DNA of 64,000 bases from contig NC_134974.1 in assembly GCF_965638725.1 (NCBI RefSeq), positions 1,634,143-1,698,142 on the forward strand, given 5' to 3'. The notes under the pieces were generated by a model, which saw nothing but the letters and a program-made list of their open reading frames with translations, was not told the DNA's origin and did not search any database. Below, piece after piece: positions 22,706-34,479 of the stretch (its first letter is position 1; each line of letters begins with the position of its first letter). This stretch comes from Aptenodytes patagonicus (taxonomy: Eukaryota > Chordata > Aves > Sphenisciformes > Spheniscidae). Both the position numbers and the translations under genes were made by a program.

Positions 22706-23273
22706 CAGATTTAATGATATGGTCACTTACAAGGCACATCAAGGTCTCTTGTTTCTAAGTCCTAGTAAGGTGATGCATTATATGTTTTATGAAAGTCAAA
22801 AACGATTAAAAAACTCTTCTAAAATAGGAAGAAATATTTGGGAACATTCATAAGGCAGCTGAAAAATTTCTTCAAAATCACTGTTGTAGAACCTGAGACA
22901 AAAAAATCAAAGCTGCTGGCAAGAGATCCCCACCGATATCGCTGGGCAGTATGCACAGATCACGATGACGCTGAATGGAAGCGCTACTACACTTCAGCAC
23001 ACCAAAAACAAGCCTACTCCTTTCCTCCCCTACGCGTTGCAGCATAGATGCAAAAGCCAAGCAAATGGCGTACCTACAAGCAGATTGCGCAACCAATAAT
23101 GGTCTAAAACATCTCCCAAAATTATTCCTATCCATTCAACTACAAAGAATTCCATGCAATTTTACTAGAAATGTGCTGAGCCCATTTCTTCTTGTTTTAA
23201 GATGAAAGAAATTCTACAGGTATTACATGTGTGTCATAACACCAAACTTTGAAAATATGAAAATCGCTGACTC

Positions 23274-23413
23274 CAATTGCGTCAGTTGAAGGAATAACGC
23301 ACGCAAGAAGATATGTTGTATAACTAACACCCAAGTTTAAGAACGTATATATATGGACCTACAACTCCGAAATTTTATTTACTTCTCTCGAGCTACTCCC
23401 CTTGGTGAACCAG
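23274..23413 (+). promoter_or_regulatory. Promoter and exon 1 of EDMTF-like gene 5
   Basis: The proximal block at 23274-23320 reads CAATTGCGTCAGTTGAAGGA and then ATAACGCACGCAAGAAGATA. A TATATATAT box lies at 23346-23354, weaker in form than the TATAAAA of the other genes. Exon 1 runs from about 23377 to 23413 and ends GGTGAACCAG before GTAAGT at 23414. The intron is 23414-24283. Confidence 0.7.
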
Positions 23414-23454
23414 GTAAGTCAATACTGACTCTACTCTCTTTCTGATATACCTAT

Positions 23455-23585
23455 ATTTGCATGTATATATGTCAATGTTTGTCTGTATAAATATTTGTGT
23501 GTGCGCATGTGGACATATATATAAAAAAGGCACTCGTGTACATATATATGACATATGTAATGTGCGTCTATATATATGTACAAAT
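23455..23585. repeat. TG/TA-rich low-complexity sequence in gene 5 intron
   Basis: The stretch holds mixed TATATG, TGTGTG and ATATATAT runs with no other content. Confidence 0.6.
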
Positions 23586-24304
23586 GTTCTGTAAGCAATT
23601 TTTTGTCATTTTGGAGCCGATCGCGAACATAAAATTCGCAACATCAAGGAATTCCTTCACTGAAAAGTTTTTGCTCTTCCCGTGCTTATTTAATGGTAGG
23701 CTTTAAAGCACTGAAAATTTGAAGTTTACTGCCACAATTCTGAAGTCAGAAGTAATTTCCAGTTCCAGATTATTTCCATTAGGTGTTGGGAATTCAAATC
23801 CCTATATAAAAACTTTATGAAACATTTACTACTTTAAGTAGACATCTTGGAAGGAAATTCCTCCATTTCATTGCATTCTTTCAGTTCATCCCATGTTGAG
23901 TGGCACGCAGCACTACGGGAGATAAGGGGATGCATGTGACAGGCTGTTGGTCTCATCTGAATAAGCATCAGTATCTGAACTGGCATATTTTTCTTTAATT
24001 TATTCAAATTTCTCCAACTTCTGGGGTGGGAAAGCTCAGTTCTCACTTGGTAAAAACCATGTTCTCTATGTATAGTCAGCCATTTTCAAAAGTTGAGGGG
24101 AAAAAAATAGAAAAGTTGTTTGGGATTCAGGAGATTAGAAAAATAAATGAGATCGTTAAAAGGATGAAAAAGACTTGCAGGGAGGGAGCGAGTTGCATTT
24201 CCTCAGCTCTGTCCAAGCTTTGAGCCTTTCCTTCTGCTGTCAGCAGCCCATAAACTCACCTCGCTTCTGGGTGTTTGTTTCAGGTTTACCTGCATCAACG
24301 AATG

Positions 24305-24583
24305 ATGACTTTCTACAGGGACCTCTGTGATGATAGGGGCTACTCACTATTTGGCTGCGAAGACCTCTATGGTTTTGGGGGCCTGAATGGCTACCGATTT
24401 GGGAGCCCATATGGCTACTACCAGGACCAGTACCGATATTGGAACCCCTATGGCTACAGAAGCTTTGGGAACCTGTATGGGAAGAGAGGCTTGATTGGTT
24501 ATGGGGGCTGGTATGGAGACTTGTCTGGATTTGGGTACGGCTACCCCTTCTTTTCTCATTTTGGCAACAGATGGAACTATTGA
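24305..24583 (+). CDS. EDMTF-like Gly/Tyr-rich EDC protein 5 (92 aa, C-terminal tail lost)
   Basis: The 92-residue product starts MTFYRDLCDDRGYSLFGCED, the clearest MTF-type start in the window, and continues as Gly/Tyr/Phe-rich sequence (LYGFGGLNGYRFG, GYGGWYGDLSGFGYGYPF) up to RWNY. It is probably a corneous matrix protein. A second in-frame ATG lies directly before (24302); I chose 24305 because it gives the family start. The acceptor is TTTGTTTCAG, with exon 2 from 24284. The reading frame stops at TGA 24581-24583, but the next codons, still in frame, read Asn-Cys-Tyr-Pro-Cys-stop, which is the C-terminal tail found intact in genes 1, 2 and 4. One GGA-to-TGA change would explain this, leaving a protein with only two cysteines. 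The polyadenylation signal is ATTAAA at 25174-25179. Confidence 0.85.
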   Translation: MTFYRDLCDDRGYSLFGCEDLYGFGGLNGYRFGSPYGYYQDQYRYWNPYGYRSFGNLYGKRGLIGYGGWYGDLSGFGYGYPFFSHFGNRWNY

Positions 24584-25199
24584 AACTGCTATCCATGCTG
24601 AACCAGCAGAAATAGCAACCAAGAAATGAAATGCAGGACACGGATTCATGGCTAAGGTTATGGTGCTGAGAAATGCCAACACCCGTGCCTCTGGCTGAGT
24701 TCAGTGGGGCATGTAGGTGCCAGGCTGCGTAAGACTACCCCATACGTAACCCTCTCTAATATCTCCTGTTTCTTCAACTATTACTGTAAAGGGCAACTTG
24801 AATTACAGCAAGTACTGGTGTATGTTTACAGCATGTTGATGGAGTAAAGCAAGACTTTCAGGTGTGAGTAAAGTGCCTTTTAAGTTAATTCACAGCCACT
24901 TTGTATTGCCATAGTAATAGGAGTTTCTGCAACCACCATGAACAAGTCCACTTTACTCAGCTATGAACTTCACTAAAGGTGACATCTAGTAGAGAAGTTC
25001 CTGTTATATATCCATGATTTACAAACAACACTGTGAGCAAGAAACATCGGGACTGTCGAACTCCACCGTTTCCACAAAAAGAGAGCATCATCCAGCAACA
25101 GACACACTCTGCTAGCTGAAGACCCTTTTGTAAAACTGCAAACTTATTCTGTTACTTGCTGTTTCTCATTTTCATTAAAATTACTCTGCTTAATAGCAT

Positions 25200-28100
25200 C
25201 AGATGTCCAGTCTTCTCCTTTTGTCTGTGCTCATATGCCACTGTAAAGGGACCAGCAGCACTGCCACTCTAACCATACAATAAGAGGAAGGTCTAGACTC
25301 CAGATGTTAGAGAGTATCACCACATCTCCATCAGAAATGCTCCAGCCCCAACTCATTTCCCAGAGTAGGAAGAATTTCTGCCTTATTTTAACTAACCTGT
25401 GACCCCGGGTTTACACAAATACTTCTCCAGAAAAGGGCATCACCTGACTGTCTGTATTACCAAACACACACTCCTGGAGCAAACTGGGTTTTGTGCTTGA
25501 AAAATAACTTTCAAAAGCAAGAGATTGAGTGGAAGTCTCATGGTCTGCCAAGGAAAGATAGCAAGGACACTCAAGGTTAAAGACACCTAAGAGAAAAGAC
25601 CAAAGGCAACCAAGCCATGACCATCTGCTGGAGACATCACCTCCTTTGCAAACTGAACAGCCAGGTTATTCTGGGAGTTCCTGTCAGCCTCCACCATGTC
25701 ACCATAGGAGATTGAGTAGTTTTGATTTAGATTTATAATATTAAAGATTATAATCTGGCATGGAACAAGGTGGTTCAACAAGCATAGCCTAGACAAAACT
25801 GCATGGATCCCATGCAAGCCTAGTTATACATCAAAGACATCACCAGGAGTCAAAAATCTCATTGCAGAAGTGACTGCGAGGGGGCACCTCTGGGCTGATT
25901 TTCAAGAGATACCCTACATGGCTACCCCTTCTCTTCTCATGGTGGCCACCTGCACAAGCATTTCTGCATTCCTCACCTGACAGAGCAAAGCGGAGGAAAG
26001 GGTCAAGAAAATAACTAGCCAAGCAGATCAGAGAAGCACTTCCATAGGCAAAAAAACAGCAATAATTAGCAGAATAGTCCCCGACCTGTAAATACTACTC
26101 CTCCAGTCCAAAGTCCATTTCTTTACATCCATGTCATTGTTTTCCCTTAAACCATTTGACCTTGAACTGGACCATAGCAGACGATGAGCCCCACAGATCC
26201 ATTTCCTTGTCTGGGAAGGAGCAGCCACAGCCAAGAGATGGGCCTGGTCTGCTGCCTCATTGCTCAGAGCTCACCTCTCTGTGCCCTAGTTTGAGCAAGA
26301 CAGAGCCCAATCAGGATGCCCCAGGAAGAGGGTAAGGGCATCAACCTCCACCCTAGCCTCCTAGCAGGGCATGTCAGCAGTAAATCGGTACAAGCCTTTG
26401 AAACTGGCAAACCTATTAAGACATCTTTTGTAATCCTTCTGCTAGCTGCTGTCAGCAGCAAAAAGGGCTGGGTTCCCCAGGGAAAACATTAAGAAATGGT
26501 AGAGTCTCCCACCACAATAAATTCAGCTTCTCTCCCTTGGATGTCCTCTGGCACACAAGGCTTTTCCCACCTGCACGTACAGTTATACAGAGATGCACAG
26601 GAAGAGAGACAGAATAAAACACAGAAAGCCAAAGATTTGGGTGAAACTCTCAGCCTGCCCAGGGTCCTTTGGCTCCAACTTAACATCAGGTCCCTGTCCA
26701 CGTTTGCCAACGCAGCAGTATCTGTGATGTTTCTTCCCTTCACCGCATCCCACTCAGTTCATTACCAGAGGCACTATCACTTCCGACAGCGGGTACAATC
26801 ACCACCCGATGCCTGGGGAACATGGCGCACAGGCTGCAATTACCTGCCAACTCCAGCCTTCCCAGACTTGTCACCTGCCTCCACCTCCCTGCCTCAGCAC
26901 TGCTTGGGCACCACCCCGCTTCCCCTTTTTTGCTTTGAATACGCGCCACTGCTGTAGTTGCGACTCCAGCTCTGCGCACAGCGCTGGGGGTACCCCAATG
27001 CACCTCACTGCTGCCTCCCAGCTAAGCAACCTCAGCCCTCCCTTGCTCTCAACCTGCTCCAGGGAGCCAGGGCATAGCCAGGACCTCCTGCCCTGCTACA
27101 GGTCAGCCTTATGCAAACACTGGAGCCCAACCACCAACACAAGGAGGGAAACCAGTTTCTCACCCCAGGTGCCCCTGCCACAGGGCGCTCAGCCTTTAGT
27201 TACCAAACAGGGACTGGATCATTTTATTACCTATTCATTCAAGAACATCCGGGTGATTCAAGAAGTTCCAAAATAATTGCAGAATTAGGGCCCAGACCAT
27301 TCTTTGGCACCCCAAGCATCAGTCAATAACACTGATGCTCATTTCCCATGGATCCATCCTAACATCTCAGGAAGCTCCGAGTTTCTCATACACCTGTTCA
27401 GTGGCATGTGAAGAGCATTTTCCCTGTTTCATGGGGTTTTGTGCCCTAAGGCTTAAGAAAAGTTGGATGATTAGAGGAACTTTGTGCCTGCCTATGAGAT
27501 ATTATCATAATAGGTGACAGATGCCTAATTTAGCTAACAGAAAACTAACTCCTGTAATTTCCTTTAAACTTCTGAATGCCAGTCTGAAGCAGGATGTATT
27601 TACTGCATGCATGTGGGGAATTACCCATTTAAATGCACCCTGTGAACAACCCACACGAGGCATGCTGCAGGACATGCCTCCAGCACGAAGATCCACTGCA
27701 AGAGCGAGAATCACTTTTAAAGATTAAACTTATCCCAGATGAGAAACTGGGCTCCTGACTATTGCACAAACCAGACTAGAACATTTTTCAAAATATTTCT
27801 TAAAGAGTGTAACCTTTTAAGAGAAGGGAAAATGGACCATGGTATAGAGAAAATAGCCTTACTGGAAGCAACAAGAGAAACAAGAAGCATTTCAAAATTC
27901 ACCATATTTAGATGAATATTCTCATCCCATAATGCAATAATGAACCTAAGAGATTAATAAATGCTTCTACTGTCTTAAAAAGACATTGGTAGCTTCTTAG
28001 TAAGATACTTGACATTTTTAGTCCTCAGAGCATTTCCCATGAGTAGCTTTTATATCCAAATGAATAAAAGGTGTATTATAAGTAGTTCCATAGAAATCCA

Positions 28101-29080
28101 CTGGCAAAATTTCCTGATTTTACTGACACTTGCTGTTTTGTGGTAACTGCAAGTCTCAACCCATTACATGGAAAGTGCAACTTGAGAGGCCTCAATAATA
28201 AACTGCAGTTTATTTCCAAATACACCATTAGCATAACAATAAAGATTTCCATCTGGCTTTTGAGGTTTGGGGGATTTCTCTTTTGTAGGGAAGGATTTAT
28301 GCGGTTGTTAAGAATCTGGTTTAATCACCTCGTCTAAGGCTCACTAAGAGTCAATTACACACTATTACAATGTCTGGTCAACTTTGTTTTCCTTACACTT
28401 AAGAATAATAATAATGTCACTCCAAAGAGTTACAACTAAGAAATAATCCAGCATTCTCATGTCAGCTTGCAATACTGAATTATACTGTTCCTATAACAAA
28501 GTATTAATACGCTACATAACATTTCAAACACATACAGCAGCATGGAAAGCTTGTGAAGTGTTTATTATCAATATATTCCTGAAGAAATTCAAAATTCAAT
28601 GAATGAACATCACCATCCATTTTCACATGCACAGGTTACATTGTTGTAAAACATTAAGCAGAGCAGTAAAGCCAGAAATTTAATTTTTACACTCAAAAAT
28701 TGCTGCTCTTACATAACACTTGGCTTCAGATTCTTCTTAGTAATACCAACTCTCCATGCACCTCTGCTCTGATGCATTGTATCACTGCTTAGATGGAGAG
28801 GTTGAGCCTGAGGACGCCAAGTAACAGGCAACACACTGTGCCAGAAAAGCCAATATTGAGGAAAGAGCTCCACAGAGCTGAGCAAGACCAGGAACAATGA
28901 AAGCAAAGACATGGGCAGCAGTTTCATGAAGGGACAGATACAGCACAGAGGTTGCTGTGGAAAGGAGATGCTTACACAACCCATTGCCAAATCTCTCAAG
29001 AATATCATTGTCCTGAAGCAGACTAAGATCAGCTTGGTGCAGCAGGACAAAGGCAACACACAGACATGCACACACAGAGG
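25200..29080. other. Gene-free interval
   Basis: The interval separates the EDMTF-like cluster from the second beta-keratin. Open frames up to about 155 codons near 26.5-27.3 kb have no family features, promoter or splice context. I see no repeat family that I can name with confidence. Confidence 0.45.
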
Positions 29081-29672
29081 CCAATAACACGTTGCAATGT
29101 CATGTTTAATGAGAAAGAAACAGATCATACAGAGGCAGGATTATATAGTACAGATTACAAGTTGCCCACAACCTGTGGTTTGATGCAAGATGATTCATGT
29201 AATAACTGATGTTGTTTCCCTATTGCGGCTCTACATTGATACTCAGCCCTGATCATAGCAAGACACTGAGCACAGAAAGAGCATAGGCTAGTTGACTCCA
29301 CAACCCTTTTTTATGCATCAGTAGCCACAGAAAGAGCCTACAAAGGGACCTAAAATGGATGTCATAGCAGACACCTTTACATTGCCACAACGATACCTAC
29401 AGGCCCCCAAGGAATTGGCAATATAGCCCCATAGCATCAAGAACAGAGCACCTAGAAAGATAGGAAGGCATTAGAAAAAGAAAATCAGGAAGGGTAACCT
29501 GAGGAGGATATAAATGGATTTTTCAGAAGGTCTGAGCATCTACAGATGCATTTAATGGCAGCCCCAAATGCTCAACCCTTCCTAAATGCTGTGCCCTGGA
29601 GCTCAGCTGCATATCTCCATCCTGCTTGTCATCTCCTGGACATTCTTCTTTCAACAGCAGCTCTCTCTAAGT

Positions 29673-29996
29673 TTAGCATGGTCTACAGCTTCCAATAGGG
29701 TATCCCCGTCCCCATCTGGCACCACCATAAACATATGAGCCCCCAGGAGCATGGGCACCACTAAAGCCCGTTCCAACTTCAGGGGCTCCTGCAGATCCCA
29801 CGACGCTCTGCTGCGGGAAAGTGCTGAGGATCGGTCCAGGGAAGGTCACAACCACCGGCGGAGGGTAGATCACCACCCTGGAGTCAGGACACTGCCGAAC
29901 ACAGGGCTCATTGCAGCTGTCAGCAATGGGCTGTGGCACAGCCACCCCACACGGGGAGGCACTGCCATCAGTGCACGGGCTTAAAGAGTGCACCAT
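29673..29996 (-). CDS. Corneous beta-protein (beta-keratin) 2, diverged, 107 aa
   Basis: The 107-residue protein contains an intact beta-keratin core ([40 protein letters not shown]) that would form the filament beta-sheet. Both ends are unusual. The head, [20 protein letters not shown], is about five residues longer than the usual MSCSxLC...CGVA head and lacks its Cys at position 3. The Gly-rich tail is very short (about 35 residues) and ends GSCRPC. The acceptor is CACTTCAG with exon 2 from 30014, and the ATG follows CCTGAAAA as in beta-keratin 1. The intron is 30015-30381. A likely polyadenylation signal is ATTAAA at 29109-29104 (minus strand), giving a 3' untranslated region of about 570 bases; a nearer ATTAAA is at 29556-29551. 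It resembles keratinocyte-type beta-keratins. It could be a lone divergent copy under weak constraint. Confidence 0.87.
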   Translation of the reverse strand: MVHSLSPCTDGSASPCGVAVPQPIADSCNEPCVRQCPDSRVVIYPPPVVVTFPGPILSTFPQQSVVGSAGAPEVGTGFSGAHAPGGSYVYGGARWGRGYPIGSCRPC

Positions 29997-30381
29997 TTTT
30001 CAGGGATGGTTAATCTGAAGTGCAAGGGAAGAGTATAAAAATAAGGCACAAATTCTTATAAGTTTCACAATCAAACATTATAATAAAAGACTACCAACAG
30101 GCTAGAGGAAGAGGCAGAATTTTCATAGCTCAGTTCCTAGAAGACACCTGTAAATCTTGTATTGAACACAATAACATCTGGAAATGAGTTTTCATGGAAA
30201 ATTAATTGGAGCTAATCATCCAGATCTGCATTTACCAGATCCAATAGCTAAACAATTATAAATTTATTAATTTACATCAAGAAAACTTCAGCTGGATATC
30301 AGAATATTTGCACATGATTCACCCTGACTTAAAACTACAAACAAAGGCTTTGTTAGAAAGCGGAATTCAGATGAAACTTAC

Positions 30382-30447
30382 CTACTTCACAAGAGAAATA
30401 AGACAAGAGAAAGGGTCATACAAGATCTGATGTTGACCACTTTTATA
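30382..30447 (-). promoter_or_regulatory. TATA box and exon 1 of beta-keratin 2
   Basis: On the minus strand TATAAAA is at 30447-30441. Exon 1 runs from about 30415 to 30382, before a GTAAGT donor (30381-30376). Upstream sequence (AAATGTGTTTAGTAATTG on the minus strand) resembles that of EDMTF-like gene 1. Confidence 0.7.
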
Positions 30448-30649
30448 CTCACCCTTAGACCGCCCAAAGCATGAATCACCTATGTGCATAACAACCTAAT
30501 CAATTACTAAACACATTTCTTTAAAGACTTTATTAATGAATGCCAATTGTTTTAAATAAATCACTCTTTGTAATTATTAGTTTGTCCTTCTACTCTGTAT
30601 GACCTGTACTTTATTGCCTTCCAGTCTCTGCTATTTCAAAACTTTATAT

Positions 30650-32199
30650 AGAGGAGATACTCTGCTTCTGCACGTTGGAGAAAGACAAAATGTTTATATG
30701 GTTCATGCTTGATGTCCTCCATGAATGGACTTGTTGCTGGGCAAGTGGTAAACAGCCATTTGCTTGGAAGAAAAGGTACTTGACTCAGCCCAGGAACAGT
30801 TGCAAAGCTGAGGGATAACCCGTGTTCTTGACCTAAGGGTAGCCAGGTTCATGGCTTTGTGATAAAATTAGGCTAATACAAAGTCTGGTCAAAGCTCTGG
30901 CACACTGCAGAAATCCTGAATTTTATAGAGTTATATATCCAAATAAGTCAGTACAGCTCTTCCAATTAGACACCAAGCATGCGTTTCTTTAAACATGCAA
31001 GCTTTACCAATAAAAAAGGAAAAAAGGGTAAGGCCACATTTTATATGAAATTAAATGTCCCATACTGTGAAGCTATAAATCATGACCTGATTAGGGGAAT
31101 GGCAAAAAGGCAATAAATAGGGCGTAGCTTAGGCAAGACCTTGTTAGACATCTTTTCCAGTGAGTCGTCTCTTCAATAAAAGGGCACCTAAAGCCATTAT
31201 AATAACACACTTTGCACATATAGAACAAGTGGAAGATGCCTTTTGGAATCCCAATTGCTGATGAATTGCAACTGCCAGTGTGGGGTTATTGCCCATGTTA
31301 AACAGCAGCACGAGGAGGCGGCTTTCTGACACTCAGCAGTAGTCAGCAACAGATGCCAAGGATGGCAATGGCGTGTGCCATACAGACACTCCCACCAGGC
31401 CACGGGGGTAGCAACTTGTCCGTTCTGATTTACACTTCATTTTACTTAAAAACAAAGATATTTTTGCTACTTCTGTAGTAATAGAGGGGACTTGTTTGGC
31501 CTGTTCCATTATAGTAAACCTCACCTCAAAGCCTTCTCCCTTTCTCCCAGCAGCAGCATGTTCTTGCAAGGAAAAGCCTTCCTTTGGTGGAGTTAGAGGT
31601 GGATGTGGTAACTCTACAGAACAAAGTCCCTCCTTTTCAAGGAATCTCAGGAAAACGTCTTGTATGTCATCAGATTGGCAGGAAAATGACTTTGAAGGGC
31701 AGGACTAGCCCTCGTTGCATTATATGCTACTGGGGAGTAGAAACCTCAATCAAGATTTCCACAACACTGGGAAATGGCTGGGATGCTTTCCTACTTTAAT
31801 TGCATACTGAGATTTATGATCATAGTATCATAATGTTTGAGGATGACATAAGATATTTGTAATTCCTTTGGAAAATTGGCTCTGCCTTTTCTGTAATTGA
31901 AGATAACCACGAGAATTACAACACAGGTCTTTATCTCAGCTTAGATTGGGTAGCAATGTATCCCTAAAGTAATTCCTCAAAGACATTGGAATTAAATATC
32001 TAATTATTATTTTCAAGTTAGCCAACTGAAGATAAAATTAAATATTAAGTCTTATTTTAGAAATGTATTAATAATTCTGTCTTGAAAAGTCAAGATCTTC
32101 AATCCAATGTGAGGAATCCACACCGCTGGGACTTGTTTTCTTCTCTGCTGCAGACTGCTTGGGGTTAATTGCACTGCACAGCCCATTTATCTGAACATA
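30650..32199. other. Spacer between beta-keratin 2 and the orphan unit
   Basis: I see only short open frames without support. A TATATAG-like sequence near 30648 on the plus strand has no gene after it. Confidence 0.4.
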
Positions 32200-32305
32200 A
32201 AGGTTAATAACACTGACAGTAGGCATGCCAATGTTTTCTGAAAGCATTTTCAAAGCACATCATAAAAGCTCATTAGTGTTCTACACAACTGGTGTTGTCA
32301 TAAGT
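32200..32305 (+). promoter_or_regulatory. Possible distal upstream block, copy D (weak)
   Basis: GGTTAATAACACTGACAGTA, AAAGCATTTTCAAAGCACAT and CATAAAAGCTCATTAGTG follow the order of blocks A-C but lack the TATTTAAATATTAAT part. It lies about 0.75 kb upstream of the orphan TATA box at 33027. Confidence 0.35.
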
Positions 32306-33026
32306 ATTCTTTTTTTAACAAGAGTATTACAACTGCCAGCTCAAGCACTGCCAGAGAAGACAAGGAAATAAAAGTGATGAGTCAACTGGTGAACCATAGC
32401 CAAAACTCAGTACCTAAAGAGTGCGTCCATAAGGAAGTAATGCAACAAAACAGTGCACATGTCAGCTCAATTTACCAGTTAAAACAAGCTGAAGAATCAA
32501 ATTCCAGCACCTTAATAACTAAAGCTACTAGTCACAAAAAACACCATCTTTGTATCCATCAGGAGAAAAAAAAACACCTGAGCTGCAGACAAGTCATCAA
32601 CACCTTCAAGCACTCAGAAAGTGCTGTCAGGGCACATTTATTCTGTATTTAACTGAAATGTTAAGATTCTTCAAAATACTTTAATAGTCCTCTATCTGTA
32701 AGGATATGCAGGAAAGATGTATAAAACCTTAAAGGACCAAGCTAGAGCCCACCACAAGAGCAGGGAGCTCTCTGAAGACATCCATTTGATTATACTGTTC
32801 AAAAGAAGCGGGCAGATATCAAGAATCAAATCCATCCCTGAAACCAGTGAAACACCACAACAAATAAATTTATGAGTTTAAAACAAAAAATGCGTGTGTT
32901 TAGTGTGCACACCACAGCAGGTGAGGCAGGAACCTTAAAAATAATTACATCAATTACACATTGGCTTTGGCTAATAAGGACTTCGTGCCCAAAAAGCTGT
33001 CCTCTCCACCAGGCTGACTAAGAAAG

Positions 33027-34205
33027 TATATAGAAGTAATTTGAGGCTCAGAGCTTCATCCATTTCTCTTGGTTTCTCCTCCTCAAACCAGGTATGTGTA
33101 ATCAGCTCAACTGCTTTATACTACATACTGTAACCTTGCAAGGCTTATCACACTTAATTTCATAACAAAGAATACAGACGTGAGAAGCCACTGAGGTTTT
33201 TCCCACTTAGTCTTAAAGTTAGCAATACCACAAAGGCTGTGAAGAAACAGCAGTTGCAAGGGGAGCTGAACTTGTTTGTGACTATGAAAGCGTGGAACGA
33301 ATAGTGTGTAATTTTTAGAAATAAAAACCTACTGAAACCCTGGAATTACATTTATCTTAATTTGCTTTGTTTCAGACAGCAGTTGTGCACTCCACTTTTC
33401 CTTTGCATTATAAGATTGCATTTTACTGTTGCATTTCACGTTTTCTCTCAATGGAAAAAAACTTTCATATGAACAAGGCTTTAGATATCCCATGAGCAAA
33501 AGTCCAGAGCTATTCTACTTCTGAATGACCAGCCATGCAGTTTAATGCCCAGCTTAAAAAAAAAACAGGAGAGGCTTGGAGGTGTGCTGCAAACATCCCA
33601 AAGACAGCCTTGATGCCTGCTCTCCGCTACACACAACAGCTCCAAAACTGTTGCCCTATGCACTTAATCAAACCTATCGCCACTGGCCCAGCCTCAAACC
33701 ACCCACCATCACTACATTATTTTGCAGAGAATGACACACTTTCCCATAACTTAGCCTTCCATTAGGTGCTTTGACTTTTATAGATGTAAACAGCTACAGA
33801 GACAACATGCTTTGAAGAAAGCCAGCGCTGGGCTCAGCATCACAAGAAGATTTGTAACTGCTTCCAGGAAATGGGGAATTTCCCACCCAGGCAGATCCTC
33901 CACTACACAGTGCACCACTACAAGGGGCTTTCAATCTTATGAGCTGGTCCTGGTTCTTCTCATTGCCCCATGTGGTAGTTCATGCATGAACATTAAGCCA
34001 CAAGCCATAAATTCACCAGGAAGGTTGAGAACCAGAGAAGAAATACCCATTTTTCCATTGCCAAAGGTTATTACCCAGCAGTTAAGGCTTGCTGTGCTGT
34101 GTTTAGCCATGCAATGGAAAGGTGAGGAGCAATGATCTGCTACACTCCGGTACTACACCAAGGTAAATGCAGTGATGGAATTGCTAATAAAAGCTCCTGC
34201 CTCTG
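33027..34205 (+). pseudogene. Orphan EDC-type transcription unit without coding sequence
   Basis: TATATAG lies at 33027-33033. An exon 1-like stretch, about 33058-33091, contains CTCTTGGTTTCTCCTCCTCA, closely like exon 1 of gene 3, and ends CCAG before a GTATGT donor at 33092. An acceptor, GCTTTGTTTCAG, ends at 33375 and is nearly identical to that of gene 3. AATAAA is at 34186-34191. Yet the sequence after the acceptor has no frame resembling any EDC protein; the first ATGs give only very short peptides. I read it as an EDC gene that lost its coding part but kept promoter, splice sites and polyadenylation signal. A non-coding transcript is the alternative. Confidence 0.5.
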
Positions 34206-34479
34206 AGCATTACCACCGAGTTAATGCAATGTCCAATTAGCTAAGTTTATCTGCATGCCCACTGGGAAAAATATTTTCCCTTGAAGCAGATGGCATTGGC
34301 TATTGCTTAACATGTGATATCAAGATGAAACACTGGCCTTACTGCCTGCATCCATCATTTTGTCCCAAAACAAGGGGTTGCAACAAGAGTCAGTATTCAG
34401 GGTTATAACTACATTCCCCTTATAATATACAAACTTGTATTATATTTACTAGTTATGTAAAAGAACTAGTAACTCCAGC

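Noticed and set aside
26489-27329. Overlapping open frames of 60-155 codons on both strands
   Set aside because: They have no domain, no EDC composition and no splice or promoter context. Frames are open in several phases at once.
28709-29128. Cys/Leu-rich frames of 102-139 codons on the minus strand
   Set aside because: They lie around the 3' end of the beta-keratin 2 transcript, have hydrophobic but unstructured content, and occur in two overlapping phases.
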